Origin: Anoxybacillus tepidamans PS2
GTDB lineage: Bacteria; Bacillota; Bacilli; Bacillales; Anoxybacillaceae
Assembly (NCBI RefSeq): GCF_000620165.1
Contig: NZ_JHVN01000013.1
Location: 1 to 64,000 of the forward strand
Length of the DNA: 64,000 bases
Reading direction: 5' to 3'
This document shows positions 33,529-44,538 of the stretch, in pieces. Below the pieces are notes generated by a model. It did no database searches and was not told the origin of the DNA. It saw nothing but the letters and a program-made list of their open reading frames with translations. Positions within the stretch are counted from its first letter, which is position 1. Each line of letters begins with the position of its first letter. A program made the translations under genes and the position numbers.

Positions 33529-33819
33529 ATGCGATTAACCGATCAAGAAGTACAGCAGTTGCTGCAAGGCGTGCCAGGCTGGCAGCTTGTTGATGAACGG
33601 TGGATCTCTAAAAAATACCGTTTTCAAGATTATTTGAAGGGGATTGAATTTGTGCGACAAATTGCTATGATCTCTGAAAAAGCAAACCACCATCCGTTCA
33701 TTTCGATTGACTACAAGCTGATTACAATCAGGCTTTCATCTTGGCGTGCCAAAGGACTCACAAATCTTGATTTTGAATTGGCTAAAAAATACGACGAAGT
33801 TTATGAGGAGCAAAAATAA
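33529..33819 (+). CDS. phhB: Pterin-4a-carbinolamine dehydratase
   Basis: A 96-aa enzyme that dehydrates 4a-hydroxytetrahydrobiopterin to regenerate the pterin cofactor. The family signature is clear: [20 protein letters not shown] then [15 protein letters not shown], where the HHP His residues are catalytic; the N-terminal [20 protein letters not shown] is also typical. ATG 33529 follows AGGGGGG. No aromatic amino-acid hydroxylase gene is next to it here, so the partner enzyme must be elsewhere or the role different. Confidence 0.88.
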   Translation: MRLTDQEVQQLLQGVPGWQLVDERWISKKYRFQDYLKGIEFVRQIAMISEKANHHPFISIDYKLITIRLSSWRAKGLTNLDFELAKKYDEVYEEQK

Positions 33820-34046
33820 CTGTTAGCTTCGTTGTTAGTCCAGTTATAAAAAACGAGCTGTGTTGAACGAAAGATGGCGAGGGGCTCTTTGGCGGCTAAC
33901 GATTTCAAGAAAATATCAGTCATTTTGACGAGTCCAAAAAAACGCAATGAGTTTATTACGAAACCACCACTAATAGCAGCATTGCTTGTCATACAAAAAA
34001 TTTTTTTGACATAATATTGTTTAAAAAAGGTAAAGGGGGATATTGT

Positions 34047-35039
34047 ATGGCTGAATTCCAGGCATTAGTCGTTAACAAAACGGAAACCGGCTTTACTGTG
34101 GATATACAAACAATGAAGATTGATGACCTCCCGAAAGGCGATGTTTTGATTAAAGTCGCCTACTCGAGCGTCAACTATAAAGATGGACTAGCATGTACGC
34201 CAAATGGGAAAATTGTAAAAACATATCCTTTTATTCCAGGCATTGATCTTGCCGGGACGGTTGTGTCCTCTAGCGATTCACGTTTTAAAGAAGGCGATGA
34301 AGTAATTGCCACAAGTTATGAAATCGGCGTGTCGCATTATGGCGGTTACAGCGAATATGCTCGCGTTCGCAGCGATTGGATTGTTCCGCTTCCTAAAGGG
34401 TTGACGTTAAAGGAAGCGATGGTGTTAGGAACAGCCGGTCTTACAGCTGCATTATCTGTGCACCGCCTAGAAGAGAACGGGCTCTCCCCTGAAAAAGGAA
34501 AGGTGCTTGTGACAGGGGCGACAGGAGGGGTAGGCAGTTTGGCGACAGCGATGCTAGCGAAGCGAAACTACGACGTTGTAGCTAGCACGGGCAAGCAAGA
34601 GGAGCACGAATATTTGCGCGCCCTTGGTGCAAAAGAAATTGTTTCGAGGGAAGATGTTTGCCTTGAACAAATTCGCCCGCTAGATAAACAATATTGGGCA
34701 GCGGCTATTGACCCGGTTGGCGGGAGAACACTTGCTACGATTTTGAGCCGCATCCAGTATGGCGGCTCGGTGGCTGTCAGTGGGTTAGCGGGAGGAACAG
34801 ATGTCCCAACATCCGTATTTCCTTTTATTCTCCGCGGCGTGAATTTGCTTGGCATCGATTCGGTCTATTGTCCAATGGAGCTGCGACTAAAAGTTTGGGA
34901 ACGTATGGCGAACGATTTGAAACCGCACCAGCTATTAGAATCGATCGCGCGAGAAATTACCCTTGAACAACTCCCTCAGGCACTATCAGATATATTAAAA
35001 GGAAAACTGCGCGGCAGAACGATTGTTAAACTTTCATAG
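34047..35039 (+). CDS. yhdH: YhdH/AcuI-type NADPH oxidoreductase
   Basis: A 330-aa zinc-free MDR-superfamily reductase, of the type that reduces acryloyl-CoA or quinone-like acceptors with NADPH. Features: VAYSSVNYKDGLACTPNGKI, FIPGIDLAGTV, the Rossmann motif VLVTGATGGVGSLATAML, and the ending LKGKLRGRTIVKL. ATG 34047 has AAAGGGGGA 6-14 nt upstream; the longer frame to 34017 is unlikely. Monocistronic, with a strong terminator. Confidence 0.88.
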   Translation: MAEFQALVVNKTETGFTVDIQTMKIDDLPKGDVLIKVAYSSVNYKDGLACTPNGKIVKTYPFIPGIDLAGTVVSSSDSRFKEGDEVIATSYEIGVSHYGGYSEYARVRSDWIVPLPKGLTLKEAMVLGTAGLTAALSVHRLEENGLSPEKGKVLVTGATGGVGSLATAMLAKRNYDVVASTGKQEEHEYLRALGAKEIVSREDVCLEQIRPLDKQYWAAAIDPVGGRTLATILSRIQYGGSVAVSGLAGGTDVPTSVFPFILRGVNLLGIDSVYCPMELRLKVWERMANDLKPHQLLESIAREITLEQLPQALSDILKGKLRGRTIVKLS

Positions 35040-35049
35040 CGAACTGATA

Positions 35050-35075
35050 AAAAAGGGCCATCTGCGGCCCTTTTT
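35050..35075 (+). terminator. Terminator of the yhdH-type gene
   Basis: AAAAAGGGCC and GGCCCTTTTT with a 6-nt loop. Confidence 0.9.
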
Positions 35076-35099
35076 GTGCTGATAGAAACGCGATTGGTG

Positions 35100-35261
35100 T
35101 CATTGGCTGTTAGGGGTATTCGACGGGTAAATCGAGTCGTCCATCGGATTGTTTTGATTATGTTTATCCCGCTTTTTTAAGCTAATCGAGCTTCCTAAAA
35201 ATCGCGTCATCATGTACAGACCAGCCAATAAAACGAGAATCCCGATCACCGCATTGACCAA
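35100..35261 (-). CDS. 53-aa small membrane protein
   Basis: TTG 35261 with a perfect AAAAGGAGGG upstream starts MVNAVIGILVLLAGLYMMTR then FLGSSISLKKRDKHNQNN and a polar tail PMDDSIYPSNTPNSQ. There is one N-terminal membrane helix and a basic then acidic cytoplasmic tail. It lies 45 nt upstream of the minus-strand gltC terminus, on the same strand. I do not recognise it. Confidence 0.6.
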   Translation of the reverse strand: MVNAVIGILVLLAGLYMMTRFLGSSISLKKRDKHNQNNPMDDSIYPSNTPNSQ

Positions 35262-35307
35262 TTAAATCCCTCCTTTTTAATATTTTACCATATTTTTGAT
35301 TTCGAAA

Positions 35308-36210
35308 CTATTGATAGCGCACTAAAACCGAGAAAAATTGTTTGGCAAACTCATAAAAAACTTTTACAGAAGGTGCCAGTTCATGATGGTCGGAAAGGAT
35401 AATGCCTACATTTCGTTTGACGTCGGGCATTTGAATCGGAATTTTTACTGTGAAGCGCGGCATCGTATCATAAAATGTACTCTCCGGCAGGAGCGTAACC
35501 CCGATGCCAGCGGCAACGAGTCCTTTAATCGCATCTAAATCTTCTCCCTCCGATGAAATAATCGGAGAAAACCCCGCTTGATGACATGCATCGCGAACAA
35601 TTTTATGAAGAATAAATCCATCCGGAAACATTACAAATGATTCATTGCGAAGATCGTTTAGCAATAAAGTTTCTCGCTGCGCAAGCGCGTGGTTACTAGG
35701 GAGAAGAGCGGCAAACGACTCTGTAAATAGTATGTCCCCTTTAATTCCTTTTTCATTTGTTGGAACAGGGCCGAGAAAGGCTAAATCGATTTCCCGCCTT
35801 TTTACTGCTTCGATTAAATATTTGTAAGATCCTTGGCGCAAATGGAATGACACGTTCGGATGTTGTTCTTTAAAGGCTGATACGACAGTCGGGAGGGTAT
35901 GGCTCGCTAAGCTTGTCGGAAATCCGATTTTAATCGTCCCTCGCTCAGGATCCAAATATTCTTCAATTTGTTGTTTGGCATAATCGACAGTCTTTAGCAC
36001 TGTCTCGGCGTGTGGCAAAAAATGGCGTCCGATCGGTGTAAGCTTTACATTGCGTCCTTCCCGCTCAAACAGCTGCACCCCAAGTTCAGCTTCCAAATTA
36101 GCGATTTGTCTGCTCAGTGCTGATTGAGCGACATGGAGTACTTCTGCCGCTTCAGAAACGTGCTCCCGCTTGGCTACTTCTACAAAATATTTTAGCTGTC
36201 TGAGCTCCAT
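35308..36210 (-). CDS. gltC: GltC, LysR-type activator of glutamate synthase
   Basis: A 300-aa LysR regulator: N-terminal winged helix MELRQLKYFVEVAKREHVSE with AQSALSRQIANLEAELGVQL, then the co-inducer domain (IKIGFPTSLASHTLP, VAAGIGVTLLPES). It is divergent from gltA, the standard GltC arrangement in Bacillaceae, and the shared intergenic region holds a GltC-box palindrome. In B. subtilis GltC activates gltAB when 2-oxoglutarate is plentiful and is blocked by glutamate and RocG; the same is likely here. Confidence 0.92.
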   Translation of the reverse strand: MELRQLKYFVEVAKREHVSEAAEVLHVAQSALSRQIANLEAELGVQLFEREGRNVKLTPIGRHFLPHAETVLKTVDYAKQQIEEYLDPERGTIKIGFPTSLASHTLPTVVSAFKEQHPNVSFHLRQGSYKYLIEAVKRREIDLAFLGPVPTNEKGIKGDILFTESFAALLPSNHALAQRETLLLNDLRNESFVMFPDGFILHKIVRDACHQAGFSPIISSEGEDLDAIKGLVAAGIGVTLLPESTFYDTMPRFTVKIPIQMPDVKRNVGIILSDHHELAPSVKVFYEFAKQFFSVLVRYQ

Positions 36211-36231
36211 GAGGACCCCCTCCTTTTGATT

Positions 36232-36248
36232 AATCTCAAAATGAGATT
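36232..36248. promoter_or_regulatory. GltC box between gltC and gltA
   Basis: AATCTCAAAATGAGATT is a perfect palindrome matching the ATCTNAN5TNAGAT GltC box of B. subtilis. A degenerate half-site ATTTAATCTTAAT follows at 36249-36262 and may be box II. Confidence 0.7.
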
Positions 36249-36342
36249 GATTTAATCTTAATTATATATTGTTTATATCATTTTTGAAAACTAAAATTAC
36301 AATTAAGACTTTGTCGGAATAAAGGAATGGGGGAGAGGACAG

Positions 36343-39300
36343 ATGAAACATTATGGACTACCGAAAGCACAAGGTCTCTACCGTCCTGAGTTTGAACACG
36401 ATGCATGCGGCATCGGCTTATATGCCCATCTAAAGGGAAAGCCATCCCATGATATTGTGAAAAAAGGACTTCATATGCTTCGTCAGTTAGAACATCGCGG
36501 AGGGCAAGGAAGTGACCCTGAAACAGGAGACGGCGCGGGCATTATGGTGCAAATTCCACACGAATATTTTCAAATTGCGTGCGGAAGAATGAATCTTCCT
36601 GAAAAAGGACGATACGGAGTCGGAATGGTATTTTTTCCAGAAAGTGAACAGGAACGGACGGATTATGAACATAAAATTAACGAAATTATCAAGAAAGAAG
36701 GACAAATATTATTAGGTTGGCGGACGGTACCTGTAAATGCCGAAAAGCTTGGGAAATTGGCACGGCAAAGCAAGCCGTTTATTCGTCAAGTGTTTATTGG
36801 AGCGAGCGACGATATTCAAGATGAGCTCTCTTTTGAAAGAACACTCTACGTTATTCGGAAACAAGCGGAAAAGCTTGTTTCTGACAGCGAGTTTTATTTC
36901 GCCAGCTTGTCAAGCCGCACGATTGTTTATAAAGGGCTAGTGACGCCAGAGCAGCTTGATGAATTTTATGTCGATCTTCAAGATGAACGATTTCAGTCAG
37001 CATTTGCGCTCGTCCACTCCCGCTTTAGTACGAACACATTTCCTAGTTGGGAGCGGGCGCATCCAAATCGTTATTTAATTCATAATGGTGAGATTAATAC
37101 GCTGCGCGGCAATGTCAATTGGATGATGGCGCGTGAAAAACAGTTTGTTTCTGATTATTTCGGGGATGATTTAGAAAAAATTACACCGATTTTAGATATG
37201 AATGGAAGCGATTCATCCATTTTAGATAACGCATTTGAATTTTTTGTGCTCGCAGGGAAAAAGCTGGCGCACGCAGCGATGATGCTTATTCCGGAACCGT
37301 GGTTTTGGGATCGCGAAATGGATGATGACAAAAAGGCCTTTTATGAGTATCATAGCTGTTTAATGGAACCGTGGGACGGTCCGACAGCGATCGCGTTTAC
37401 AGATGGAAAGCAAATTGGCGCGATTTTAGATCGCAATGGACTTAGACCAGCACGTTATTATGTCACAAAGGATGATTACATCATTTTTTCATCGGAAGTT
37501 GGAGTGATCGATGTCGATCCGGAAAACGTGCTGTATAAAGACCGCCTAAGTCCAGGAAAAATGCTACTCGTTGACTTGGAGCAAGGAAGAATTATTTCAG
37601 ACGAGGAAGTAAAAGCGGAAATCGCTAAAGCAAAGCCTTATCGTCAGTGGCTTCAGGAACAACTTATCTCATTAGAGGATTTGGATACCCCAGAGCATAC
37701 AGAGCCGGTTGCCAATCTTGCGACATTACAAAAAGCATTTGGTTATACGTACGAAGATGTTGAAAAAACGATACTTTTGATGGTGAAAGACGGAAAAGAT
37801 CCTGTCGGAGCGATGGGGAACGATACGCCACTTGCGGTATTGTCAGATCGCCCTCAGAGCTTGTTCAACTATTTTAAACAGTTGTTTGCGCAAGTAACAA
37901 ATCCGCCGATTGACTCGATCCGCGAGTACATCGTCACATCGACGATGACGTTTCTCGGAAAAGAGGGAAATATTCTGCATCCGGACGAATCGGCTGCTCG
38001 CCGCATTCGTTTAGATTCTCCAATCCTATTAAATGAAGAGTTGGCGGCCTTAAAAGCGAATCCGTATCCGGAATTTCGGAGTGTGACAATTCCAGCGCTA
38101 TTTACGGATAACTTAAAAGAGGCGCTCGATGGGCTTTGCGAAGCTGCGGATCGGGCGATCGCAGAAGGAGCAGTGCTTCTTGTTCTGTCAGATCGCGCAG
38201 TCGATGAAGAGCATGTCGCGATTCCGCCGCTGCTTGCGGTTAGCGCGCTTCATCAGCATTTAATTCGAAAAGGAACACGGACGCATGCAAGCATTATTGT
38301 TGAATGCGGGGAAGCGCGGGAGGTGCATCATTTTGCCGCGTTAATCGGATATGGCGCGGATGCAGTCAATCCATATTTAGCGTTTGAGACGATTAAAAAT
38401 GCCGTCGAAAAAGAAGTCGTTTCGCTCACATATCGCGAGGCGGCAGTTAAATATAAAAAAGCGGCCACAGACGGCGTTGTGAAAGTCATGTCAAAAATGG
38501 GGATCTCGACTGTTCAAAGCTACCGGGGAGCACAAATTTTCGAAGCAGTTGGCATCGGGGAAGAAGTGATCGAACAATACTTTACGGGAACGGCTTCGCA
38601 AATCGGCGGCATTGGACTTAGCGAGATTGCCCAAGAGGCGAAAATGCGCCATGAGCAGGCGTTTCAAACAGCACATCTTGATATGACTCTTGATTCCGGC
38701 AGCGAGTTTCAGTGGAGGAGAAATGGGGAACATCATGCCTTTAATCCAAAAACGATCCATACGCTGCAATGGGCATGCCGAAAAAATGATTACCAACTTT
38801 TTAAGCAATATTCAAAAATGGCTAATGAAGAGCGGATGACGTTTTTGCGCAATTTGTTTGAGTTTGATGCAACAAGAAAGCCAATTCCGCTTGAAGAGGT
38901 GGAGCCGGTCGAATCGATTGTGCGTCGCTTTAAAACGGGGGCGATGTCTTACGGCTCGTTAAGCAAAGAAGCGCATGAGGCGCTTGCGATCGCGATGAAC
39001 CGCATTGGCGGAAAAAGCAACAGCGGCGAAGGGGGCGAAGATCCAAGCCGTTATATTCCAGATGAAAATGGAGATTTCCGCAGAAGTGCGATTAAGCAAA
39101 TCGCTTCGGGCCGCTTTGGCGTGAAAAGCCATTATTTAGTGAATGCAGATGAATTGCAAATTAAAATGGCGCAAGGGGCAAAACCTGGTGAAGGAGGTCA
39201 GCTGCCTGGCAATAAAGTATACCCATGGATCGGAGAAGTGCGTGGTTCGACGCCGGGAGTCGAATTAATTTCGCCGCCGCCGCACCACGATATCTATTCC

Positions 39301-40905
39301 ATTGAGGATTTAGCACAACTTATTTATGACTTGAAAAATGCCAATAGAGATGCCCGCATTAGCGTCAAGCTCGTTTCGAAAGCGGGCGTCGGAACGATCG
39401 CCGCTGGAGTGGCGAAAGGGGCCGCTGATGTGATTGTCATTAGCGGGTATGACGGCGGTACGGGTGCATCTCCAAAAACGAGCATTAAGCATGCCGGGCT
39501 TCCGTGGGAACTTGGTCTTGCAGAAACACATCAAACGCTCATGCTGAACGGCTTGCGCGACCGTGTCGTCTTGGAAACAGACGGTAAATTGATGACAGGG
39601 CGCGATGTCGTGATGGCTGCCTTGTTTGGCGCCGAGGAATTTGGATTTGCAACGGCACCGCTTGTCGTTCTCGGCTGTGTGATGATGCGCGTGTGCCATT
39701 TGGACACATGTCCAGTCGGCGTTGCCACACAAAATCCGGAACTGCGCGAGAAATTTATGGGCAAGCCAGAACATGTCGTCAATTTTATGTATTTTGTTGC
39801 TCAAGAAGTCCGGGAAATGATGGCGCAGCTTGGATTCCGCACCGTTGAAGAAATGGTGGGCCGCGTCGATGTATTAAAGGTAAGTGAGCGCGCGAAACAG
39901 CATTGGAAAGCAAAGCATTTGGATTTATCAAGGCTCCTTTATCAAGTTGATGGCCCGCGGACGTTTTCTCGTCCGCAGCATCATAAGGTTAAGGAATCGC
40001 TTGATTACAATGAACTTTTACCAGCGATCACTCCAGCTTTAGAAAAACAGGAAAATGTAGAATTACAACTTCGCATTCGGAATATCGATCGTACTGTTGG
40101 AGCGATTGTTGGAAGCGAAATCTCGAAGCGTTATGGCGAGGAAGGGCTTCCGGAGGACACGATTCGCCTGCGGTTTAACGGTTCTGCGGGTCAAAGCTTT
40201 GCCGCTTTTGCGCCAAAAGGAATGACGATGACGCTTATTGGCGATGCGAATGACTACGTTGGAAAAGGGCTTTCCGGAGGAAAAGTGATCATTCTCCCTC
40301 CTGAAGAAGCATCGTTTGCTGCAGGGGATAACGTGATTATCGGAAATGTAGCGTTCTACGGAGCAACATCCGGCGAAGCATACATTCGCGGGCGCGCCGG
40401 TGAAAGATTTTGCGTAAGAAATAGCGGTGTGAATGCGGTCGTCGAAGGCGTTGGCGATCATGGCTGTGAATATATGACAGGAGGTCGCGTCGTGATTCTT
40501 GGGTCTGTCGGCAAAAATTTCGCTGCAGGAATGTCAGGAGGCATCGCCTATGTTTTAGCCGATAATGAAGAACAATTTGTAAGAACGGCAAACAAAGAGA
40601 TGGTTTTATTTGAATCGCTTACAGACGAGCGAGAAATAAGACAAGTGTATAACATGATTACAAAACATTATCAATATACAGGAAGTCCGCGAGCGGCACA
40701 TCTATTGGTTCACTGGAATGAATTTGTCGGCAAAATCGTTAAAGTAATCCCAAGAAACTATAAGCTCATGATCGAAACAATCGAGCAAATGGAGCGTTCG
40801 GGTCTTTCGAAAGAAAAGGCGATGTTGGCGGCGTTTGAAGCAGTGGCGAAACAAAAGAAACAGACAGAAATTCGGCAGATAAATATGGAAGCGATCGCGA
40901 AATAA
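36343..40905 (+). CDS. gltA: Glutamate synthase (NADPH), large subunit
   Basis: A 1520-aa enzyme that makes glutamate from glutamine and 2-oxoglutarate. The N-terminal amidotransferase domain has Cys22 in [16 protein letters not shown], normally exposed by removal of the propeptide. The central FMN-binding synthase domain contains [29 protein letters not shown] and [15 protein letters not shown], and the 3Fe-4S ligands are C1112, C1118 and C1123 in [17 protein letters not shown]. The C-terminal beta-helix ([23 protein letters not shown]-like) is present. Length is normal. The small subunit gene follows 38 nt later. Confidence 0.96.
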   Translation: MKHYGLPKAQGLYRPEFEHDACGIGLYAHLKGKPSHDIVKKGLHMLRQLEHRGGQGSDPETGDGAGIMVQIPHEYFQIACGRMNLPEKGRYGVGMVFFPESEQERTDYEHKINEIIKKEGQILLGWRTVPVNAEKLGKLARQSKPFIRQVFIGASDDIQDELSFERTLYVIRKQAEKLVSDSEFYFASLSSRTIVYKGLVTPEQLDEFYVDLQDERFQSAFALVHSRFSTNTFPSWERAHPNRYLIHNGEINTLRGNVNWMMAREKQFVSDYFGDDLEKITPILDMNGSDSSILDNAFEFFVLAGKKLAHAAMMLIPEPWFWDREMDDDKKAFYEYHSCLMEPWDGPTAIAFTDGKQIGAILDRNGLRPARYYVTKDDYIIFSSEVGVIDVDPENVLYKDRLSPGKMLLVDLEQGRIISDEEVKAEIAKAKPYRQWLQEQLISLEDLDTPEHTEPVANLATLQKAFGYTYEDVEKTILLMVKDGKDPVGAMGNDTPLAVLSDRPQSLFNYFKQLFAQVTNPPIDSIREYIVTSTMTFLGKEGNILHPDESAARRIRLDSPILLNEELAALKANPYPEFRSVTIPALFTDNLKEALDGLCEAADRAIAEGAVLLVLSDRAVDEEHVAIPPLLAVSALHQHLIRKGTRTHASIIVECGEAREVHHFAALIGYGADAVNPYLAFETIKNAVEKEVVSLTYREAAVKYKKAATDGVVKVMSKMGISTVQSYRGAQIFEAVGIGEEVIEQYFTGTASQIGGIGLSEIAQEAKMRHEQAFQTAHLDMTLDSGSEFQWRRNGEHHAFNPKTIHTLQWACRKNDYQLFKQYSKMANEERMTFLRNLFEFDATRKPIPLEEVEPVESIVRRFKTGAMSYGSLSKEAHEALAIAMNRIGGKSNSGEGGEDPSRYIPDENGDFRRSAIKQIASGRFGVKSHYLVNADELQIKMAQGAKPGEGGQLPGNKVYPWIGEVRGSTPGVELISPPPHHDIYSIEDLAQLIYDLKNANRDARISVKLVSKAGVGTIAAGVAKGAADVIVISGYDGGTGASPKTSIKHAGLPWELGLAETHQTLMLNGLRDRVVLETDGKLMTGRDVVMAALFGAEEFGFATAPLVVLGCVMMRVCHLDTCPVGVATQNPELREKFMGKPEHVVNFMYFVAQEVREMMAQLGFRTVEEMVGRVDVLKVSERAKQHWKAKHLDLSRLLYQVDGPRTFSRPQHHKVKESLDYNELLPAITPALEKQENVELQLRIRNIDRTVGAIVGSEISKRYGEEGLPEDTIRLRFNGSAGQSFAAFAPKGMTMTLIGDANDYVGKGLSGGKVIILPPEEASFAAGDNVIIGNVAFYGATSGEAYIRGRAGERFCVRNSGVNAVVEGVGDHGCEYMTGGRVVILGSVGKNFAAGMSGGIAYVLADNEEQFVRTANKEMVLFESLTDEREIRQVYNMITKHYQYTGSPRAAHLLVHWNEFVGKIVKVIPRNYKLMIETIEQMERSGLSKEKAMLAAFEAVAKQKKQTEIRQINMEAIAK

Positions 40906-40943
40906 GCGGTCGCCTCCGTATAGCAAAAAAGGAGGGAACGACG

Positions 40944-42425
40944 ATGGGAAAAGCGACAGGGTTTATGGAGTATGCGCGCGAAGAAGAAGTCAAACGCAAA
41001 CCGCTTTCCCGCCTTGGCGATTGGAATGAATATACGCTGCCATTTTCTGATGAAACATTGGCAAGACAAGGCGCCCGCTGTATGGATTGCGGAACTCCTT
41101 TTTGTCATATGGGGATGGAATGGAACGGTTTAACATCAGGTTGTCCGATTCACAATTTGATTCCTGAATGGAACGATTTAGTGTATCGCGGCAGATGGCA
41201 AGAGGCATTGGATCGGCTTTTAAAAACGAATAACTTTCCGGAGTTTACAGGCAGAGTTTGTCCTGCGCCGTGCGAAGGTTCTTGTACCGTGGCTATTTCC
41301 GATCCGGCAGTGGCGATTAAAGGCATCGAGCGGGCCATTATTGACAAAGGCTTTGCTGAGGGATGGATCAAGCCGAGGATACCAAAGGAGAGAACGGGCA
41401 AAAAAGTAGCGATTGTCGGATCTGGACCTGCGGGTCTTGCCTGTGCCGATCAATTGAATCAAGCGGGGCATTCCGTCACCGTATACGAACGGGCGGACCG
41501 CGTTGGCGGTTTATTGATGTATGGCATTCCAAATATGAAGCTCGAAAAAGAAGTTATCGAGCGGAGGGTGAGACTTTTAGAAGAGGAAGGGATTTCGTTT
41601 GTAACCAACACAGAGGTTGGAAAAGATATAACTGCTGAAGAACTCCGGTTGCAATACGATGCTGTTGTGCTATGTACGGGGGCGCAGAAACAGCGCGATC
41701 TTGTTATTGAAGGAAGAGAATTGGAAGGCGTTCATTTGGCGATGGACTATTTAACAGGGGTCACGAAAAGCTTACTTGACTCCAATTTGCAAGATGGAAA
41801 TTTCATTGACGCAAAAGACAAGCACGTTATTGTCATTGGAGGCGGCGATACAGGTGCGGACTGCGTGGCGACAGCGCTAAGACAAAAATGCAAAAGCGTT
41901 GTCCAATTTGGTAAGCATCCTGCGTTGCCGCAAGAGCGTACAGAGGATAATCCTTGGCCGCAATTCCCGCTCGTATTTACATTGGATTACGCCTACGAAG
42001 AAACGAAAGCGAAATTTGGAGAAGATCCGCGCTATTATTGCATTCAGACGAAAAAGATCGTCGGAGACGAGGGTGGAAGGGTAAAAGAATTGCATACCGT
42101 TCAAATGGAAAAAGTCATTGATGAACATGGAAAAGCTGTATTTAAGGAAATTCCAGGAACGGAAAAAGTCTGGCCTTGCGATCTTGTGTTTATTGCGATC
42201 GGTTTTGAAGGAACGGAACAACCAGTTTTGCAACAGTTCGGCGTCGAAACGGCCAATCAAAAAGTGAAGGCTCCTTATGGGAAATATACAACGAATATTG
42301 AAGGGGTTTTTGCAGCCGGAGATGCCCGAAGAGGACAAAGCTTAGTCGTATGGGCGATTCACGAGGGACGGGAAGCGGCAAGAGAGGTGGATCGTTTCTT
42401 GATGGGAGCGACAACGTTGCCATAA
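40944..42425 (+). CDS. gltB: Glutamate synthase, small subunit
   Basis: A 493-aa NADPH oxidoreductase that feeds electrons to the large subunit. The N-terminal cysteine region (CMDCGTPFCHMG, SGCPIHNLIPEWN, CPAPCEGSC) holds the 4Fe-4S clusters, followed by the FAD motif VAIVGSGPAGLACADQLNQ and the NADPH motif VIVIGGGDTGADCVATAL. GGAGGG precedes ATG 40944. It ends the gltAB operon with a terminator. Bacillus usage names the pair gltA/gltB. Confidence 0.95.
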   Translation: MGKATGFMEYAREEEVKRKPLSRLGDWNEYTLPFSDETLARQGARCMDCGTPFCHMGMEWNGLTSGCPIHNLIPEWNDLVYRGRWQEALDRLLKTNNFPEFTGRVCPAPCEGSCTVAISDPAVAIKGIERAIIDKGFAEGWIKPRIPKERTGKKVAIVGSGPAGLACADQLNQAGHSVTVYERADRVGGLLMYGIPNMKLEKEVIERRVRLLEEEGISFVTNTEVGKDITAEELRLQYDAVVLCTGAQKQRDLVIEGRELEGVHLAMDYLTGVTKSLLDSNLQDGNFIDAKDKHVIVIGGGDTGADCVATALRQKCKSVVQFGKHPALPQERTEDNPWPQFPLVFTLDYAYEETKAKFGEDPRYYCIQTKKIVGDEGGRVKELHTVQMEKVIDEHGKAVFKEIPGTEKVWPCDLVFIAIGFEGTEQPVLQQFGVETANQKVKAPYGKYTTNIEGVFAAGDARRGQSLVVWAIHEGREAAREVDRFLMGATTLP

Positions 42426-42463
42426 CGTGTGCGTTTGTTATTATGGGGGAGAATTCAATAAAT

Positions 42464-42497
42464 AAAAGAGGAAGGGAAAGCTCTTCCTCTTTTTTTA
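42464..42497 (+). terminator. Terminator of gltAB
   Basis: AAAAGAGGAAG (42464-42474) and CTTCCTCTTTT (42483-42493), followed by more T. Confidence 0.9.
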
Positions 42498-42628
42498 TGG
42501 AAAATAAAGAAGAGTAATCTATCATTTATGGGCGTATCCATTTATTGGGGTGAAACGTACGAGCAATTTCTATATAATATTTAACGTAGCTTGTAAGATA
42601 CATAGAAGAATAGAAAAGGAGAGGAAAC

Positions 42629-43231
42629 ATGTCGAAGCGTTTAATGTTGTTTTCTCTAGTGTTTTTCCTTATGTTTGCTGGAATATGGATGGCTGTGAGC
42701 AACGATTTGACCGCTTCTTTCGACGATAGGTTGCTAGCAGCTTTTAAGACATGGAACTGGCTGAGCGGTTTTTCTATGTTTGGTTCGAAATGGATGATTG
42801 GCATATGCAGCATTGCTCTTATTTTATTTTTCTGGTTTCAAAAACGAAATATGTACGGAATCATTCTCGTCGTCGTATCCGTGGCGGGAGGATATGGATT
42901 GAATACGTGGATTAAAAATGCGGTAGGAAGAGAACGGCCACCATTTGCTCATGGTGAGGACGGATTTAGTTTTCCAAGCGGTCATACGATGTTGGCCAGC
43001 ATTTATTTACTGCTGATCGCCTATGTTTTGGGAAAAGAGGTGAAGACAAAATTTCAGCGAATGATCATTTATACGATCGCTTTCATTCTTGTTATTTTGA
43101 CGGGGGCGAGCCGTTTGGCGCGTCAAGTTCACTATCCAACAGATGTCATAGCCGGTGGGGCCTTAGGAGCTTCATATTTGATATTTTGCACTATCATGTA
43201 CGAGTTCTGGAGCAAAAAGCAGGAAAATTAG
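42629..43231 (+). CDS. PAP2-family membrane phosphatase
   Basis: A 200-aa membrane protein with about five to six helices. The three PAP2 phosphatase motifs are present: KNAVGRERPP near 97-106, PSGHTMLAS near 118-126, and SRLARQVHYPTDVIAG near 162-178, with the catalytic His in each of the last two. Such enzymes dephosphorylate lipids such as undecaprenyl pyrophosphate or phosphatidate at the outer face of the membrane. ATG 42629 follows AAAGGAGAGG. It is a single gene. Confidence 0.88.
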   Translation: MSKRLMLFSLVFFLMFAGIWMAVSNDLTASFDDRLLAAFKTWNWLSGFSMFGSKWMIGICSIALILFFWFQKRNMYGIILVVVSVAGGYGLNTWIKNAVGRERPPFAHGEDGFSFPSGHTMLASIYLLLIAYVLGKEVKTKFQRMIIYTIAFILVILTGASRLARQVHYPTDVIAGGALGASYLIFCTIMYEFWSKKQEN

Positions 43232-43298
43232 ACACGTGGTATAAACGAATGCGCCGGCTTTCATCGCTAGAAGGTGAAAACTGGCGCAATAATCGTGT

Positions 43299-44228
43299 TT
43301 AAGATTGCATCTGTTGCAACGTTTCTTGAATTCCTATTTCGTATGGGGTTTTTGGAACAGCCCCCACTATTTTTTCATACTTGCTGCCGTCTAATATAAC
43401 AGGCGTTTTATTTAAATACATCATTTCAGCATATTCCCTCATAAAAGGGTTAAACAGGCCCGCCAGTTGGATCATCCATTTGTAGATCGGTCTTATTCGA
43501 ATTTCTTTTTTCAAATAGCTTTCAGCAATTTTGGCAATTTCTTTTCCTGAAATCGTACCAGCTCCAGGGATATTCCATGATTGCCCAAAACAATCTGTTC
43601 TTAATGACAATTCGACCAACGCTTCTGCGCCGTCTTTTATGTAAATAAATTCTCTCTGAATTGAAGGGGAGCCTATGTAGAAGGCCGTTTTCCTTTTTAG
43701 CATTTGCTCGAACGTGAAATGAAGAAGCGTGTTTTTGGCATCCGGTCCGTAAAAGTCAGGAAAGTGGGCGATGATGTAGGGCGCTTGAGATCGTTCAATT
43801 TGTTCTAATAACTGAAGTCGCAATTTTCCTTTTTTCGTATGTGGACGCTTCGGTGCAGACTCCGAAGTTTTTGGTGGTTGGATGCCATAGGAATAGATGT
43901 TATCTACATAAATCAACGGCTTTTCATTTGATTGGCAAATTTCTAAAATGTTTGAGAGAATGGTGGTTAAATGGGGATTCCAATATTGATAAGGAACATT
44001 AACTGCATGAAATACGGCGTCGGCTTTTGCCGCTGCTTTTTTAACATCTTCTAGATTGGTAGCATCGCCCGCGACGACTGTCACTAAAGATCCCCATCGT
44101 TTTTGTTTTTCTAATAAAGTTTGTCTTGAACGTGCGAACGCAATGACAGATATGTTGCGTTTGATTAAAGCTTCGACTATTGCATTGCCCATCCCACCGG
44201 TGGCCCCAAATACAACGGCTGTTTTCAT
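43299..44228 (-). CDS. NAD-dependent epimerase/dehydratase (extended SDR)
   Basis: A 309-aa protein with the nucleotide motif AVVFGATGGMGNAIVEALI at the start, VVAGDATNLEDVKKA for the adenine site, and an active-site-like YSYGIQPP where the Tyr sits in NIYSYGIQ; the usual Lys three after Tyr in YxxxK is not obvious. It may act as a reductase, epimerase or NAD(P)-sensing protein. ATG 44228 has GAGGAGTG upstream. No neighbour hints at the substrate. Confidence 0.78.
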   Translation of the reverse strand: MKTAVVFGATGGMGNAIVEALIKRNISVIAFARSRQTLLEKQKRWGSLVTVVAGDATNLEDVKKAAAKADAVFHAVNVPYQYWNPHLTTILSNILEICQSNEKPLIYVDNIYSYGIQPPKTSESAPKRPHTKKGKLRLQLLEQIERSQAPYIIAHFPDFYGPDAKNTLLHFTFEQMLKRKTAFYIGSPSIQREFIYIKDGAEALVELSLRTDCFGQSWNIPGAGTISGKEIAKIAESYLKKEIRIRPIYKWMIQLAGLFNPFMREYAEMMYLNKTPVILDGSKYEKIVGAVPKTPYEIGIQETLQQMQS

Positions 44229-44538
44229 TATTTCACTCCTCTAGTTAACGGGTTTTATAGGCAGTTGCTAAAGTATAGAGCCAATCCTTTTTATAAAATA
44301 GTTATAAAAACACTATGAGATTATAAGAACAATTACATATGTAAGAAATAACAGCTAATTTCATAAATTTATAATTTGTGGATATTTTTTTATTATTAGT
44401 AAAATAATAAAAATAATGTAAATTAATTATAGACTGTGGTATATTATTTGTAAATGTCTTAACCCTAAAAGGATTTTCTTTATCGTAATAGAAGTATAGA
44501 TGTTGCCGGAAAATATAGTGCGAGCGGAGGACGGATCA
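44229..44538. other. AT-rich intergenic region before the DUF2157 gene
   Basis: About 310 nt, very AT-rich, without a believable gene. It separates divergent genes, so promoters for both are expected; a TGTGGTATATTATTTG stretch near 44440 could hold a -10 element, but no -35 match was convincing. Confidence 0.4.

Noticed and set aside
39310-39804. Long minus-strand frame within gltA
   Set aside because: Shadow of the coding strand in a GC-rich, codon-biased gene; the same applies to the other frames opposite gltAB, gntP and the dehydrogenase gene.
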